Shown piece by piece: positions 25,648 to 34,009 of a stretch of DNA of 64,000 nt. A model generated the notes under the pieces. The model was not told the DNA's origin. It was given only the letters and a program-made list of their open reading frames with translations, and searched no databases. The stretch is from Capsulimonas corticalis. Lineage in GTDB: Bacteria; Armatimonadota; Armatimonadia; Armatimonadales; Capsulimonadaceae. The translations under genes were made by a program, and so were the position numbers. The DNA is taken from NCBI RefSeq assembly GCF_003574315.2, contig NZ_AP025739.1:1984001-2048000 (forward strand), given 5' to 3'. The first letter of the stretch is position 1. Each line of letters opens with the position of its first letter.

Positions 25648-28600
25648 ATGAGCACGACCCTTCAAGACATTCGCCGCAAAGCCTGCGCCCGCCGCGTCGC
25701 GCTTGGCTTCTCCCTCGACACGGCGCACACGGCGGTCGAGATCGCCGCCGTGCTGGCTGTTCCCGCCGAGTCCCCCGCGCCGGCCGCGCACGCCGAGGCG
25801 CATCGGGCGCTGCATGGCGACCATGAATGCACGGCGGGACAGGAGGCCGATGTGCAGGGCGCGGCGCTGGCCCGTGTGGACGATTTGCCAGAGGATCTGC
25901 GCCGTGAAGGCGAGGCCGACGCCTACGCCGCCGAGATCTTGCTGCCGACTCCGCTGATGGCCCGCCTGTTCTGGGAGGAGCGCTGCACGGCGTCGGAGGC
26001 TGCCGCGCGGGTGGGGGTAGACTCCGCGCTCGTTCAGGGACAGATGGCGCACGCCGTGCTGCTGCCGGCGGTTTCGGAGGAGCCGTCGCAGGAAACGGCG
26101 GCGAACCGGGAAGTGACCCTGGACCCGTCGCAGCGCGCGGCGGCGGAGGCCGTGCGCGGCCCGCTGCTGCTGGGCGCCGGGCCGGGAACGGGAAAGACCA
26201 AGACGCTGGTGGGGCGCTGTCAGTTTCTCACGCGGACGCAGGGAGTGAAGCCCGAGCAGATCCTGGCGCTGACGTTTTCGCGCGACGCCGCGCGGGAGAT
26301 GCGCGAGCGGCTGATCAGCGGCGACGTGGGGACCGAACGCTGCGGCCCGTGGGTCGGCACGTTCCACAGCTTTGGCCTGGAGATCCTCCGCCGTTATGGC
26401 TCGGAAATCGGCCTTCCCGAGCAAGTGAAGCTGCTCGGGACTCTGGACGCCGTGACGCTGCTGGAGAACCATCTCGATCGATTAGAATTGGATGTGCTGG
26501 ATAACCTGCGCAATCCCGCCTATCATCTGCGCGGCGTATTAAGGCAAATCTCGCGGGCCAAGGACGAACTCTGCGCGCCGCTGGAGTACGACAAGCACGT
26601 CGCCGCGATGCAGGCGGACGCTGAGGCGGCGGCGCTGGCGCTGGCGGCGAAGGGCGGCAAGAAGGTCCTGAAGAAGGATCAGGAAGTCGTGGAAAGGCAG
26701 GAAGCGGCGGCGGCGAAGGCGCGCGAGGTGGCGCGCTGCTACCATGTGTACGAAGCGCTGCTCGCCGAGAACGGCTATCTGGACTTCGCCGACCTGATCT
26801 CCCGCGCCGTAGGGCTTTTGGAGCATGCGCCTCATGTCCTCGCCGATCTGCGCGGGCGTTATCCGCATGTGCTGGCCGACGAATATCAGGACGTCAACCG
26901 TGGCTGCGCGCGTCTGGTGCGGCTGCTGGCGGGCGACGAGGCGCATGGATTATGGGCGGTCGGAGATCACCGTCAGAGTATTTATCGATTTCGCGGCGCC
27001 TCCCCCGCGAATGTCGCCGCCTTCGGCCGCGATTATCCCGGCGGAAGCCGCTTGGAATTGGGCGTGAACTATCGCTCGCGCCGGCCGATCGTGGAGTGCT
27101 TCGCCGTCGCGGCGCGCGGCATGGGCGGCGAGGGCGCGCAGGAGTTTCCCGGCTGGGACGCGGCGCGCGGCGCGGCGGCTTCATCTGAGCATCCGGCGGT
27201 TCTTTACGCCTCTGCGCCTGACGATGAGGGGCAGGTCGATGGCGTCGCGCGGTCCATCACCGCCTTGCGGGAGCAGGGGTGGGCGTATCGCGATCAGGCC
27301 ATCCTGTGCCGCACGCATGCCCAGGCGCAGTCGCTCGTGGACCGGCTGACCGAGCGCGGCGTTCCCATCTTATATCTTGGCGCGCTGCTGGAGCGTCCCG
27401 AGATCAAAGACCTGATCTGCCTGCTCTCGCTGTACGGCGGCGGCCCGAGCACGGGGCTGGTCCGTATCGCCGCCCTGCCGGAATATTCCGTGCCGCGCGA
27501 GGATATTTTGATGCTGCTGCGCCGCGCGATGCGCGACGAGCGGCCGTTTTTCGAAGCGCTCGCCGATGTCGTTCTGTGGGACGGCCTCAGCCCCGCCGCC
27601 ATCCCCGGCCTCGGACGTCTCACGGCGCAGCTCGCCGCCCTGGACGCATCAGAGCGCGACCCCGTGGCGATCCTCGGCGCGTATTTGTTCGATCAATCCC
27701 AGTTCATACGCCATTTGGAGGACGCGGACACGCCGGCCTTCGCGGCAATGCAGAAGCGCATGGCGGTTTACCAGCTCTGGGAACTGGCGCGGGACTACGA
27801 TGGCGGCATTGTCCGATCGTCGGTCGCGCCCACCGGCCCGCCGAACCGGGTGCGCGACTTTCTGGCGCATCTCCAGCGCCTCGACGCCGTGGGAGAAAGC
27901 CCGCAGGGCGCCACGCCGCCTGGCGCGGAGTCGCTGGACGCCGTCCGCATCATGACCGCGCACAAGGCGAAGGGGCTGGAGTATCCGGTCGTTTACGTTC
28001 CCAACCTCGGCCACGGCCAATTCCCCTCGCGCGGCCGCCACGACGGCATCCCCGAGCCGCCCGGACTCACGGGCGCGTCCGACGATGAGACTGAAGAAGA
28101 CAACTGCCTCTTTTTCGTCGCCCTGTCCCGCGCCCGCGATCACCTCATTCTCAGCCGCTCCGCCGCCAACGCGAAGGGAAAAGAGATCGAGCCATCGCCG
28201 CTCATAAACTTAATCAGCCCATGGCTGATCGCGAACAGCGCGGCGCTAGTCGAGTGGCCGTCCGGGCGCTCCGAAACATCTGAGGAATCGGACGTCTCAC
28301 CCAACGCGCCGCCTGCGCTGCCGCATCACAGCGCATCGTCATTGGAACAATACGGGCGCTGCCCGCGTCAGTATTACTACGAGCGCGAGCTGCAATTACC
28401 CGCCGAGCCGCCATCGGGCGCGTACCCGAAGTTCGCCGCCGCCGTGCGCCAAACCCTGCGCTGGCTGGACGACGAATGCGCCGCCGGCCGGCTCCCCGCC
28501 TCCGAAGCGCTGACCGCCCAGTTTGAGACTGTGTGGATTGAGCATGGCCCGGTCGGCCGCCTGCACGAAGCCCGTTACCGCGCGCACGCCCAACGCCTTC

Positions 28601-29046
28601 TCGCCACCGCCTTGCAATTCGCCACCACCGACCGCGCGGCGCTGGAGAACCCGTCCCTGCGCGCCACCCTCGCCACATGTCATATCAGCACCAGGCCCGA
28701 AGTCGTCTACGAGCGGCCCAGCGACGGCGCCCTTGTCATCGCGCGCTATTTCAACACAAAACCGGCCCCCACGGATATGACCGACAAGCGCCTCGCCCTG
28801 CTGCGCAAAGCCGCCGCCGACTCGCACCCGGACCGGCCGATCCTGCTCGAGCTGCGCTACCTCGAAGACGGATCCACCGCCGAAGTCGCGGCCCCCGCCA
28901 CCGAATACAAAGCCAAGCTCGAAGCCGACCGCCTGCTCAAATACGAACGCGCCGCCCAGGGCATCGCCCGCCGCGACTTCGCCCCCGCCCCCGAGACACA
29001 GGACACTTGCTCGGGCTGCGGATACCGGTGGGTGTGTCCAAGCTGA
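25648..29046 (+). CDS. UvrD-type helicase fused to a degenerate ImmA/IrrE-like domain and a C-terminal Cys-rich nuclease-like domain
   Basis: 1132 aa. Residues 1-140 resemble an ImmA/IrrE zinc-peptidase: H48-A-E-A-H52 with H56, where the family has HExxH, and REGEADAYAAEILLP, where the family has EREAxxFAAELLMP; the catalytic Glu is Ala, so it is probably inactive. Then helicase superfamily 1: Walker A GAGPGTGKTKTLV (about 176-188), LADEYQDVNR, VGDHRQSIYRFRGA, GVNYRSRRPIV, VRIMTAHKAKGLEYPVVYV and NCLFFVALSRARDHLI. The C-terminal part has a first cysteine in EQYGRCPRQYYYE and CSGCGYRWVC at the end, the AddB/Cas4 Fe-S pattern, but no clear D-x(n)-ExK nuclease triad. Probable DNA repair or defence helicase. 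Monocistronic or with the small gene after it. Confidence 0.92.
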   Translation: MSTTLQDIRRKACARRVALGFSLDTAHTAVEIAAVLAVPAESPAPAAHAEAHRALHGDHECTAGQEADVQGAALARVDDLPEDLRREGEADAYAAEILLPTPLMARLFWEERCTASEAAARVGVDSALVQGQMAHAVLLPAVSEEPSQETAANREVTLDPSQRAAAEAVRGPLLLGAGPGTGKTKTLVGRCQFLTRTQGVKPEQILALTFSRDAAREMRERLISGDVGTERCGPWVGTFHSFGLEILRRYGSEIGLPEQVKLLGTLDAVTLLENHLDRLELDVLDNLRNPAYHLRGVLRQISRAKDELCAPLEYDKHVAAMQADAEAAALALAAKGGKKVLKKDQEVVERQEAAAAKAREVARCYHVYEALLAENGYLDFADLISRAVGLLEHAPHVLADLRGRYPHVLADEYQDVNRGCARLVRLLAGDEAHGLWAVGDHRQSIYRFRGASPANVAAFGRDYPGGSRLELGVNYRSRRPIVECFAVAARGMGGEGAQEFPGWDAARGAAASSEHPAVLYASAPDDEGQVDGVARSITALREQGWAYRDQAILCRTHAQAQSLVDRLTERGVPILYLGALLERPEIKDLICLLSLYGGGPSTGLVRIAALPEYSVPREDILMLLRRAMRDERPFFEALADVVLWDGLSPAAIPGLGRLTAQLAALDASERDPVAILGAYLFDQSQFIRHLEDADTPAFAAMQKRMAVYQLWELARDYDGGIVRSSVAPTGPPNRVRDFLAHLQRLDAVGESPQGATPPGAESLDAVRIMTAHKAKGLEYPVVYVPNLGHGQFPSRGRHDGIPEPPGLTGASDDETEEDNCLFFVALSRARDHLILSRSAANAKGKEIEPSPLINLISPWLIANSAALVEWPSGRSETSEESDVSPNAPPALPHHSASSLEQYGRCPRQYYYERELQLPAEPPSGAYPKFAAAVRQTLRWLDDECAAGRLPASEALTAQFETVWIEHGPVGRLHEARYRAHAQRLLATALQFATTDRAALENPSLRATLATCHISTRPEVVYERPSDGALVIARYFNTKPAPTDMTDKRLALLRKAAADSHPDRPILLELRYLEDGSTAEVAAPATEYKAKLEADRLLKYERAAQGIARRDFAPAPETQDTCSGCGYRWVCPS

Positions 29047-29051
29047 GACCC

Positions 29052-29678
29052 ATGGAAAACAAAAGCGAAACCCTCGAAGCCGGCGACAAGAGCCAGTGGC
29101 CGCCGCAGCCTGATCGCGATTACCGCGTTTTACAAATGGGGATATCGAAGATCGAGTTCGACGGACATTTGCTCAAAGTTTGCTGGAAGACGTTGCATCC
29201 GCTCGCCGCGTCCATGATTGGCTTGCCTGCGGTATGGCTGTTCATGACCGCGAAAGAGCTTTGGGGAATACAGCCGTTCGCCACCCTGAAGTCTCATAAA
29301 ATGCTGATTTTGCTGCATTATCATCCCCTGACTGTCATTGCAATCTTCGCGCTCATCGGGGCGCAGGTGGCGATTGGCGTCGCCATGTGCTACTGGGTGT
29401 TTCGTGTCGCCGAACGAGAAACGCTGTCGATTGATCTCAATCGGCGGACAGTGAAGCTGGCGAATCAAAAAGAACTACCCATGACGGCGATCGCCGGCAT
29501 CCGTGTGCGAGTGGCGTCAACGACTAAGAAAAAGCTGGCGTTCGTGGACATCGGGGTGGCGGCCGGCGGCCGCAAAAAGGTGAACTGGCGGGGCGTTGCG
29601 CTTATGAATACCCAGGAGGATGCGGCGATTGCCGCTCATGAGATTTCGGAGTTTACCGGGATCCCGATTGTCGTTTAA
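29052..29678 (+). CDS. Two-TM membrane protein with cytoplasmic PH-like end
   Basis: 208 aa starting five bases after the helicase stop, so probably co-transcribed. Two hydrophobic segments (AASMIGLPAVWLFMT; LTVIAIFALIGAQVAIGVAM) and a C-terminal half with alternating beta strands (TLSIDLNRRTVKLANQKELP, then MTAIAGIRVRV), like bacterial PH-domain membrane proteins. Unknown role. Confidence 0.75.
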   Translation: MENKSETLEAGDKSQWPPQPDRDYRVLQMGISKIEFDGHLLKVCWKTLHPLAASMIGLPAVWLFMTAKELWGIQPFATLKSHKMLILLHYHPLTVIAIFALIGAQVAIGVAMCYWVFRVAERETLSIDLNRRTVKLANQKELPMTAIAGIRVRVASTTKKKLAFVDIGVAAGGRKKVNWRGVALMNTQEDAAIAAHEISEFTGIPIVV

Positions 29679-29734
29679 CCGCTTGGGTGACCGGCGGTCC
29701 GGGTGCGTGTGACTGATTTTTGTGAAACGTCCTA

Positions 29735-29817
29735 CCGCTGGAAGCAGTGGTCTACACAAAGGGAAGTCGGCTAAAGCAGACTCTCGGATGGTGCAGAACG
29801 CTGCTTCCAGCTGCGGG
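29735..29817. repeat. Dispersed hairpin repeat, copy 1
   Basis: An 83-bp element. It begins CCGCTGGAAGCAGTGG and ends CTGCTTCCAGCTGCGG, imperfect inverted termini, with AGGGAAGTCGGCTAAAGCAG followed by ACTCTCGG inside. Its 5' half is about 80 percent identical by eye to the copy at 46954. It sits between the converging 3' ends of the membrane-protein and sigma-factor genes. Confidence 0.75.
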
Positions 29818-29851
29818 AGACAGCCGTGAGAACGGCCGTAACGAAAATCCG

Positions 29852-31543
29852 TCACGCCCGGTCCAGCTTTTTGTGAAGGTCCTTCGACTCGGTCACCACA
29901 TCATGAATAATCTCCAGACCCTGGCGTTCCGTGTCAAACTGCGCCAGGGCGGCTCGCGCTTCGGAGCGGCGCCCCAGCTGCATCTGGGCGGAAGCAAGCG
30001 ACTCCAGCGCCATGCAGCGCTCGGAGGGCCAGGCGTTGGGGTCGGCGAGAATTTGGTGCGCCGCCGCTGCTTCCTTCTGGTATCGATGCTCGATTCCAAG
30101 CTCCCACAGATCGATTACGCGGTCGGTGTCGCCGTGCGCCGCCTCCGAAATATCCGGTGTCGCCGGCGTGCTTTCGGGCACGACTTCCAGCTGCACATCC
30201 GCCAGCCAAACCTTTCCCGTCCCCGTCAGATCGCAGCCGTACGCCATGCCCTGCGCGTCTGCGGGAACATCCAGCACATAGGAGTATCGGCGCCAGGGCG
30301 TTGTTCCCCGGATCGGGCGCTGGGCCATGTTCCAGGCGCGGATATCTTTCGGCGCGTCCAGCCGGATCCAGAGCCCGGCTTCTCCAGGGACATTCGCCGT
30401 ACGCAGCTGGGCGCTCAGCCGCACGCGTTTGCCGCGATACCGGTCGGCGCGGACGCCCTGCATCAATGTCCCGTAGCTGTAGGGATGCGCCACGCGTGCG
30501 GTGAGGAAGGCGCTGGCCTGGTGCGGCGCCGGGCCGCTGGGGTCGGCTTGAATTGCATAGTCTGGAGCGCTGCTGTTCGGCGCCGCCTTGTACCAGCCGG
30601 TCAGCCCCTGCTGGAAGTTGAGATTGACGCCGGATGTGCTCGAATCGGTCCAGTCGACCTCGGAGAGGCGATTGTAATAGCTGGTGGCGGCCACGGCGGT
30701 CGCGACGGCGGCGACCGCGAACACGGAAGCGCAGGCAGTAACGGTTTTCATCCACATCGTATGAAGCGCTCCTTGCGCAAGCTGAATAGCGTTCGCCGCC
30801 GCCAGTCCCATCGCCAAATGCCCCACCTGGGTGGCGGCGATGGGCAGGGCGGCGGCGAGTGTGGCGGCCGGCGCGGCTTCCGCCGCGTGATCGGTGAGCA
30901 GGACGGCGAGGGCGGCCCCTCCGAGAATGGCGCCCTCGCGGGCAAGATGACGGCGCATCCGCTCCACGGCGCGGGCGACGCGCATTCGGGCGGTGTTTTC
31001 GGACACTCCCAGTTGCGCTCCGACTTCCGCCAGGTTACGCCCTTCGAAGAATCGGAGTAATACGGCCTCCCGGTCGGCGGGACGCAGCCGCGCCACGGCG
31101 GCGTTAATATGCGGCTCGATGGCTTCCCAGGAATGGTCGTCCTTTCCGGGGTCTCCGGGCGGAGGCTCTTCGCGGCGCAGCGCGTCCGCCGCCGCCTGCT
31201 CGCGCCGCAGGCGGCTTCGCTCCTGACGGACGGCGTTGCGCGCGGTGAGCCGCGCGGTTTGGAACAGCCACCCCGCCAGCCCGTCGCCGCCTCGCAGCCG
31301 GGGGGCCTTCTTCGCCAGGATGAGAAAGACCGCCTGCGCGGCGTCCTCGGCGAGATCGAGGTCGCCGGCTTCCCGCCGGCATGTGGCGTAGACCAGGCCA
31401 AGGTGCCGATGGATAATCCGCGCAAAGGCGGCCTCGGAGTTTTGCGTGACATAGCGGCGCAGCAGCGTCCGGTCGGGCAGATCGTCCTCGATCCTCTCGT
31501 CCGCCGCCGGCGCGTCCTCCCGGAGTGAATGACGCGAGATCAT
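29852..31543 (-). CDS. ECF sigma factor with transmembrane and jelly-roll C-terminal extension
   Basis: About 563 aa. Residues 1-190 are a sigma70 ECF factor (region 2: IIHRHLGLVYATCRREAGDL, DLAEDAAQAVFLILAKKAP; region 4: RLRPADREAVLLRFFEGRNL, VGAQLGVSENTARMRVARAV). An Ala-rich hinge leads to a TM helix (VTACASVFAVAAVATAVAA), then a beta-sandwich, carbohydrate-binding-like domain (LNFQQGLTGWYKAAPNSSAP, GLWIRLDAPKDIRAWNMAQR, LDVPADAQGMAYGCDLTGTG) and a helical tail. So the sigma module is cytoplasmic and tethered to an outside sensor. GAGGAG precedes the ATG at 31543. No anti-sigma gene is adjacent. Confidence 0.9.
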   Translation of the reverse strand: MISRHSLREDAPAADERIEDDLPDRTLLRRYVTQNSEAAFARIIHRHLGLVYATCRREAGDLDLAEDAAQAVFLILAKKAPRLRGGDGLAGWLFQTARLTARNAVRQERSRLRREQAAADALRREEPPPGDPGKDDHSWEAIEPHINAAVARLRPADREAVLLRFFEGRNLAEVGAQLGVSENTARMRVARAVERMRRHLAREGAILGGAALAVLLTDHAAEAAPAATLAAALPIAATQVGHLAMGLAAANAIQLAQGALHTMWMKTVTACASVFAVAAVATAVAATSYYNRLSEVDWTDSSTSGVNLNFQQGLTGWYKAAPNSSAPDYAIQADPSGPAPHQASAFLTARVAHPYSYGTLMQGVRADRYRGKRVRLSAQLRTANVPGEAGLWIRLDAPKDIRAWNMAQRPIRGTTPWRRYSYVLDVPADAQGMAYGCDLTGTGKVWLADVQLEVVPESTPATPDISEAAHGDTDRVIDLWELGIEHRYQKEAAAAHQILADPNAWPSERCMALESLASAQMQLGRRSEARAALAQFDTERQGLEIIHDVVTESKDLHKKLDRA

Positions 31544-31722
31544 GGCGCTCCTCAACTTGCGAACCTCCTCGGTTTAACCTGGAAGACCCAAACTTTTGTT
31601 GGTTTTCGCGTGGCCTTCTATTATAGACTGTGCTCAGGCGCCGCCGACCGCACAGTTTTTATCAATCCAAGAGAAAAATCTCTAAACCCCGCCCCGATCG
31701 CGCCGCGCATCGTCACTGTTCG

Positions 31723-32208
31723 TCACTCGGAGTACCATGTGCGTATGTCTCGCGCGGCATGCCAGGCGAGGAAAGCGGCGACCAGAGAGGGGACGACATC
31801 ATATAGATAATTCGGCGTCCACCAAGGCTGAGAGCCATAATCAAACTGTGGCCCAACAATGAGTCGGAAGAGAAGGTAGCAAGCCGCCAGTGTCAGAGGC
31901 GGCGCGACCTGGGACGCCGTTTGAAGGAAATGCGGCTGCTGGCGGACCGCTTTTCTCTGAACAGCGTTGATGATCGACAGCGCCGCGCCGTTCAAAAGCC
32001 CCGCCGCCATTCCGGCGATCAATCCATAAACGCAGCCAAAGAGGGCGCCGACGAGAAAGAAGAATACGCCGTAGGCCGCCCCGTACAGAAACCCCAGCCG
32101 TGCGCCTTCCTTGAAGCAATACCAGAGCAGAGCGCGCGTCATCGCTTGCGCATCCAGCTCCTCCACCGTACGACGTTCGTGGCGCTCCGCGTCATCTGGG
32201 ATTTCCAT
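31723..32208 (-). CDS. Four-TM membrane protein, tandem paralogue A
   Basis: About 161 aa from ATG 32208; a TTG at 32241 gives a longer frame that would overlap the upstream gene. Hydrophobic hairpins: LGFLYGAAYGVFFFLVGALF, GCVYGLIAGMAAGLLNGAAL, APPLTLAACYLLFRLIVG and VVPSLVAAFLAWHAARDI. It shares the GFLYGAAYG and ALFGC-YGLIAGMAAGLLNG blocks with the gene next to it, so the two are a tandem duplication. Unknown role. Confidence 0.75.
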   Translation of the reverse strand: MEIPDDAERHERRTVEELDAQAMTRALLWYCFKEGARLGFLYGAAYGVFFFLVGALFGCVYGLIAGMAAGLLNGAALSIINAVQRKAVRQQPHFLQTASQVAPPLTLAACYLLFRLIVGPQFDYGSQPWWTPNYLYDVVPSLVAAFLAWHAARDIRTWYSE

Positions 32209-32233
32209 CAATAACTTCTCTCTTGGTCCGCAA

Positions 32234-32737
32234 TCACTCAAAGTACCAATCTTCCATCTTCCGCGCCGCCTGCCAGGCCGCGAAGGCGGCGATGAGGGAT
32301 GGGATGAGATCGTAGAAGAAATTTGGCTCTAGCCAGGGATGGTCGGGGCCGTCAAATCCTGGGCTTATAAGAAGCCGGAATATTAGGTAGCAGGAGAGGA
32401 ATGTTACCCAGGGGCCGGTATAAACGGCGGTCCATAGGAAATAGCGCTCTTCTCTCGGTGTGTTTCTCTGTATCGCATTAATAGCAGATAGGATGACGCC
32501 GTTCAATAATCCCGCCGCCATGCCTGCGATCAACCCATAAAGACATCCGAAGAGCGCGCCGAGAAGAAAACAGAATATGGCGCCATACGCCGCGCCGTAG
32601 AGAAATCCGCGCACCGCTCCCTGCTGGAAGCAGTATCTGAGTAAAGCGCGAGTCATCTCGCTTATGCCCATCTCATCCACCGTTCGGCGGCGTTTGCGGT
32701 ATTGTGTTCGATCGAAGCCCATTTCCTCAATTCCCAT
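32234..32737 (-). CDS. Four-TM membrane protein, tandem paralogue B
   Basis: 167 aa; start fixed by AAGGAG seven bases upstream. The blocks GFLYGAAYGAIFCFLLGALF, GCLYGLIAGMAAGLLNGVIL, SCYLIFRLLISPG and LIPSLIAAFAAWQAAR closely match the downstream gene, about half identical. Unknown function; two-gene operon. Confidence 0.78.
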   Translation of the reverse strand: MGIEEMGFDRTQYRKRRRTVDEMGISEMTRALLRYCFQQGAVRGFLYGAAYGAIFCFLLGALFGCLYGLIAGMAAGLLNGVILSAINAIQRNTPREERYFLWTAVYTGPWVTFLSCYLIFRLLISPGFDGPDHPWLEPNFFYDLIPSLIAAFAAWQAARKMEDWYFE

Positions 32738-33143
32738 GGATTTGCTCCTTATGTGGATGCGTGAAATCTTTGATGAACGTGTTCACTTTTTAAATATACC
32801 CGATATTGTGAAAAATATCGCAATCTCGGAAAGGAATTATCATGAACTTTTACGGCCTTTAAGTCCAAGGCTGGAGTATGTCAATTGTTTAATTCCTAGT
32901 AAATGCAAATAAGCATGATATATAAAACCTATTGACATTTACCATAAGACCTGATATAGTTACTCTCGGCCCTGAGGACAGCGTCACGGATCTCTTGTTT
33001 TGGTTTCTTTTCTAGTTTTGCTATATTAATGGCTTGTCCCGTGCGAAGATCGCCCCTGTGTACGGCGGACGGAGGACGGCTAGCATAAATGCGCCGCTAA
33101 ATTTCAGCCCGGCGGCGTATTCGAAGTCAACGGAGGATTTTCG
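32738..33143 (+). other. AT-rich intergenic region with promoter and long leader
   Basis: About 400 bp without a supported gene and clearly more AT-rich than its surroundings between 32760 and 33000. It holds the promoter of the GH12-like gene (separate entry) and, downstream of the predicted start site, a leader of about 175 nt. The leader contains a CGCCGC/GGCGGCG hairpin (about 33090-33118) whose role is unknown. A small open frame (32664-32912) has no ribosome-binding site or recognisable protein. Confidence 0.6.
32932..32960 (+). promoter_or_regulatory. Strong sigma70-type promoter of the GH12-like gene
   Basis: TTGACA (32932-32937), a 17-nt spacer and TATAGT (32955-32960), near consensus. 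AT-rich sequence upstream of the -35 could act as an UP element. Confidence 0.75.
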
Positions 33144-33905
33144 ATGTCACTCACCATGGGTAAGACACTGCGCGCCGTGAGCGCACTCGGCGCGGCCGCC
33201 GCAATTGCAGGAACGATGGGCGTCTCCCAGCCCGCGAACGCCGGCTGGTGCAACACCAACGGCTGTACCTTGACCTTGACCGGTCATATCACCGTGAGAA
33301 ACAACTGGTGGGGCGTCGCCTCCACCGGCGCGTCGGGCTGGCAGGATGTTTGGACGAACGGCAGCGCCAACTGGGGCTCCGATTTTAGCTGGAACGCGGG
33401 CAACAACCAGTACGGCGTCAAAACGTTCGCCGACACCCATGACGGATGGGCCTGGGGCGGGTTTAACGGCTCTCCGTTTCCGCAGCAAATTAACTGGGGC
33501 GGATCTTCCTGGATCAAATCCACCGCCAATAACTACTGGTGCAACGGCACGCAGGATACGATCTGGGATTGCTTCTATAGCTACAGTAGCAATCCTGGGA
33601 GCAGCAACCCGAACACCGAGCTTGAAGTGTGGCTCACGGCCAGCATTAACCCCTCCGGCTGGATCTATAACACCACGGTGGACGGGGTTTTCTACAACGT
33701 CTACTATCAGCATGGAAACTGGGATATCCTGGCGTATGTGCCCTCCTATGCGAGCAGCCGAACGGTCAACATCTACGATATCTCCAAGGACGCCTGTAAC
33801 CATGGACGGATGTCGACGAACGAGTATCTGCTCAATATCGACTTCGGTCCGGAAATCTATCAGGGGTCGGGAAGTATGAACTGCGGACAGTTCTACGCGC
33901 CATAA
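33144..33905 (+). CDS. Secreted glycoside hydrolase family 12-like endoglucanase
   Basis: 253 aa with signal peptide (AAAAIAGTMGVSQPANA). The mature protein is a beta-jelly-roll with GH12 landmarks: NNWWGVASTGASGWQDVWTN near the N-terminus, a nucleophile region ELEVWLTASINPSG with E159, and an acid/base region IDFGPEIYQGSG with E237; both match the GH12 E-x-x-x-W and G-x-E-x-x-x-G patterns. Cysteines at about 36, 41, 133, 143, 218 and 247 may form disulfides. Predicted to cut beta-1,4-glucan or xyloglucan. GGAGG seven bases before the ATG. Own promoter and terminator. Family assignment is moderately sure. Confidence 0.8.
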   Translation: MSLTMGKTLRAVSALGAAAAIAGTMGVSQPANAGWCNTNGCTLTLTGHITVRNNWWGVASTGASGWQDVWTNGSANWGSDFSWNAGNNQYGVKTFADTHDGWAWGGFNGSPFPQQINWGGSSWIKSTANNYWCNGTQDTIWDCFYSYSSNPGSSNPNTELEVWLTASINPSGWIYNTTVDGVFYNVYYQHGNWDILAYVPSYASSRTVNIYDISKDACNHGRMSTNEYLLNIDFGPEIYQGSGSMNCGQFYAP

Positions 33906-33924
33906 ACACTCCTGATGAGGCGTG

Positions 33925-33966
33925 TCCGTAAAAGGCTTAGCGGTATCGAGCCTTTTACGGATTTTA
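33925..33966 (+). terminator. Rho-independent terminator of the GH12-like gene
   Basis: 12-bp stem CCGTAAAAGGCT/AGCCTTTTACGG (33926-33937, 33949-33960), 11-nt loop, followed by ATTTTAT. Confidence 0.9.
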
Positions 33967-34009
33967 TGCAACTATTGCTATATAATGCTTGTTCGGAGAG
34001 ATGGGAACG

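Noticed and set aside
25594-26472. Long upstream extension of the DUF1232 frame (to 424 aa)
   Set aside because: The extra part is antisense to the helicase gene and Arg/His-rich; the family domain is only in the last 131 codons.
29700-29840. Riboswitch reading of the 29735 repeat
   Set aside because: The element shares words with copy 2 but not with any riboswitch core I could recall, and it lies between converging 3' ends rather than before a gene.
32664-32912. 82-codon open frame
   Set aside because: No ribosome-binding site, overlaps the 5' end of a real gene on the other strand and continues into AT-rich non-coding DNA.
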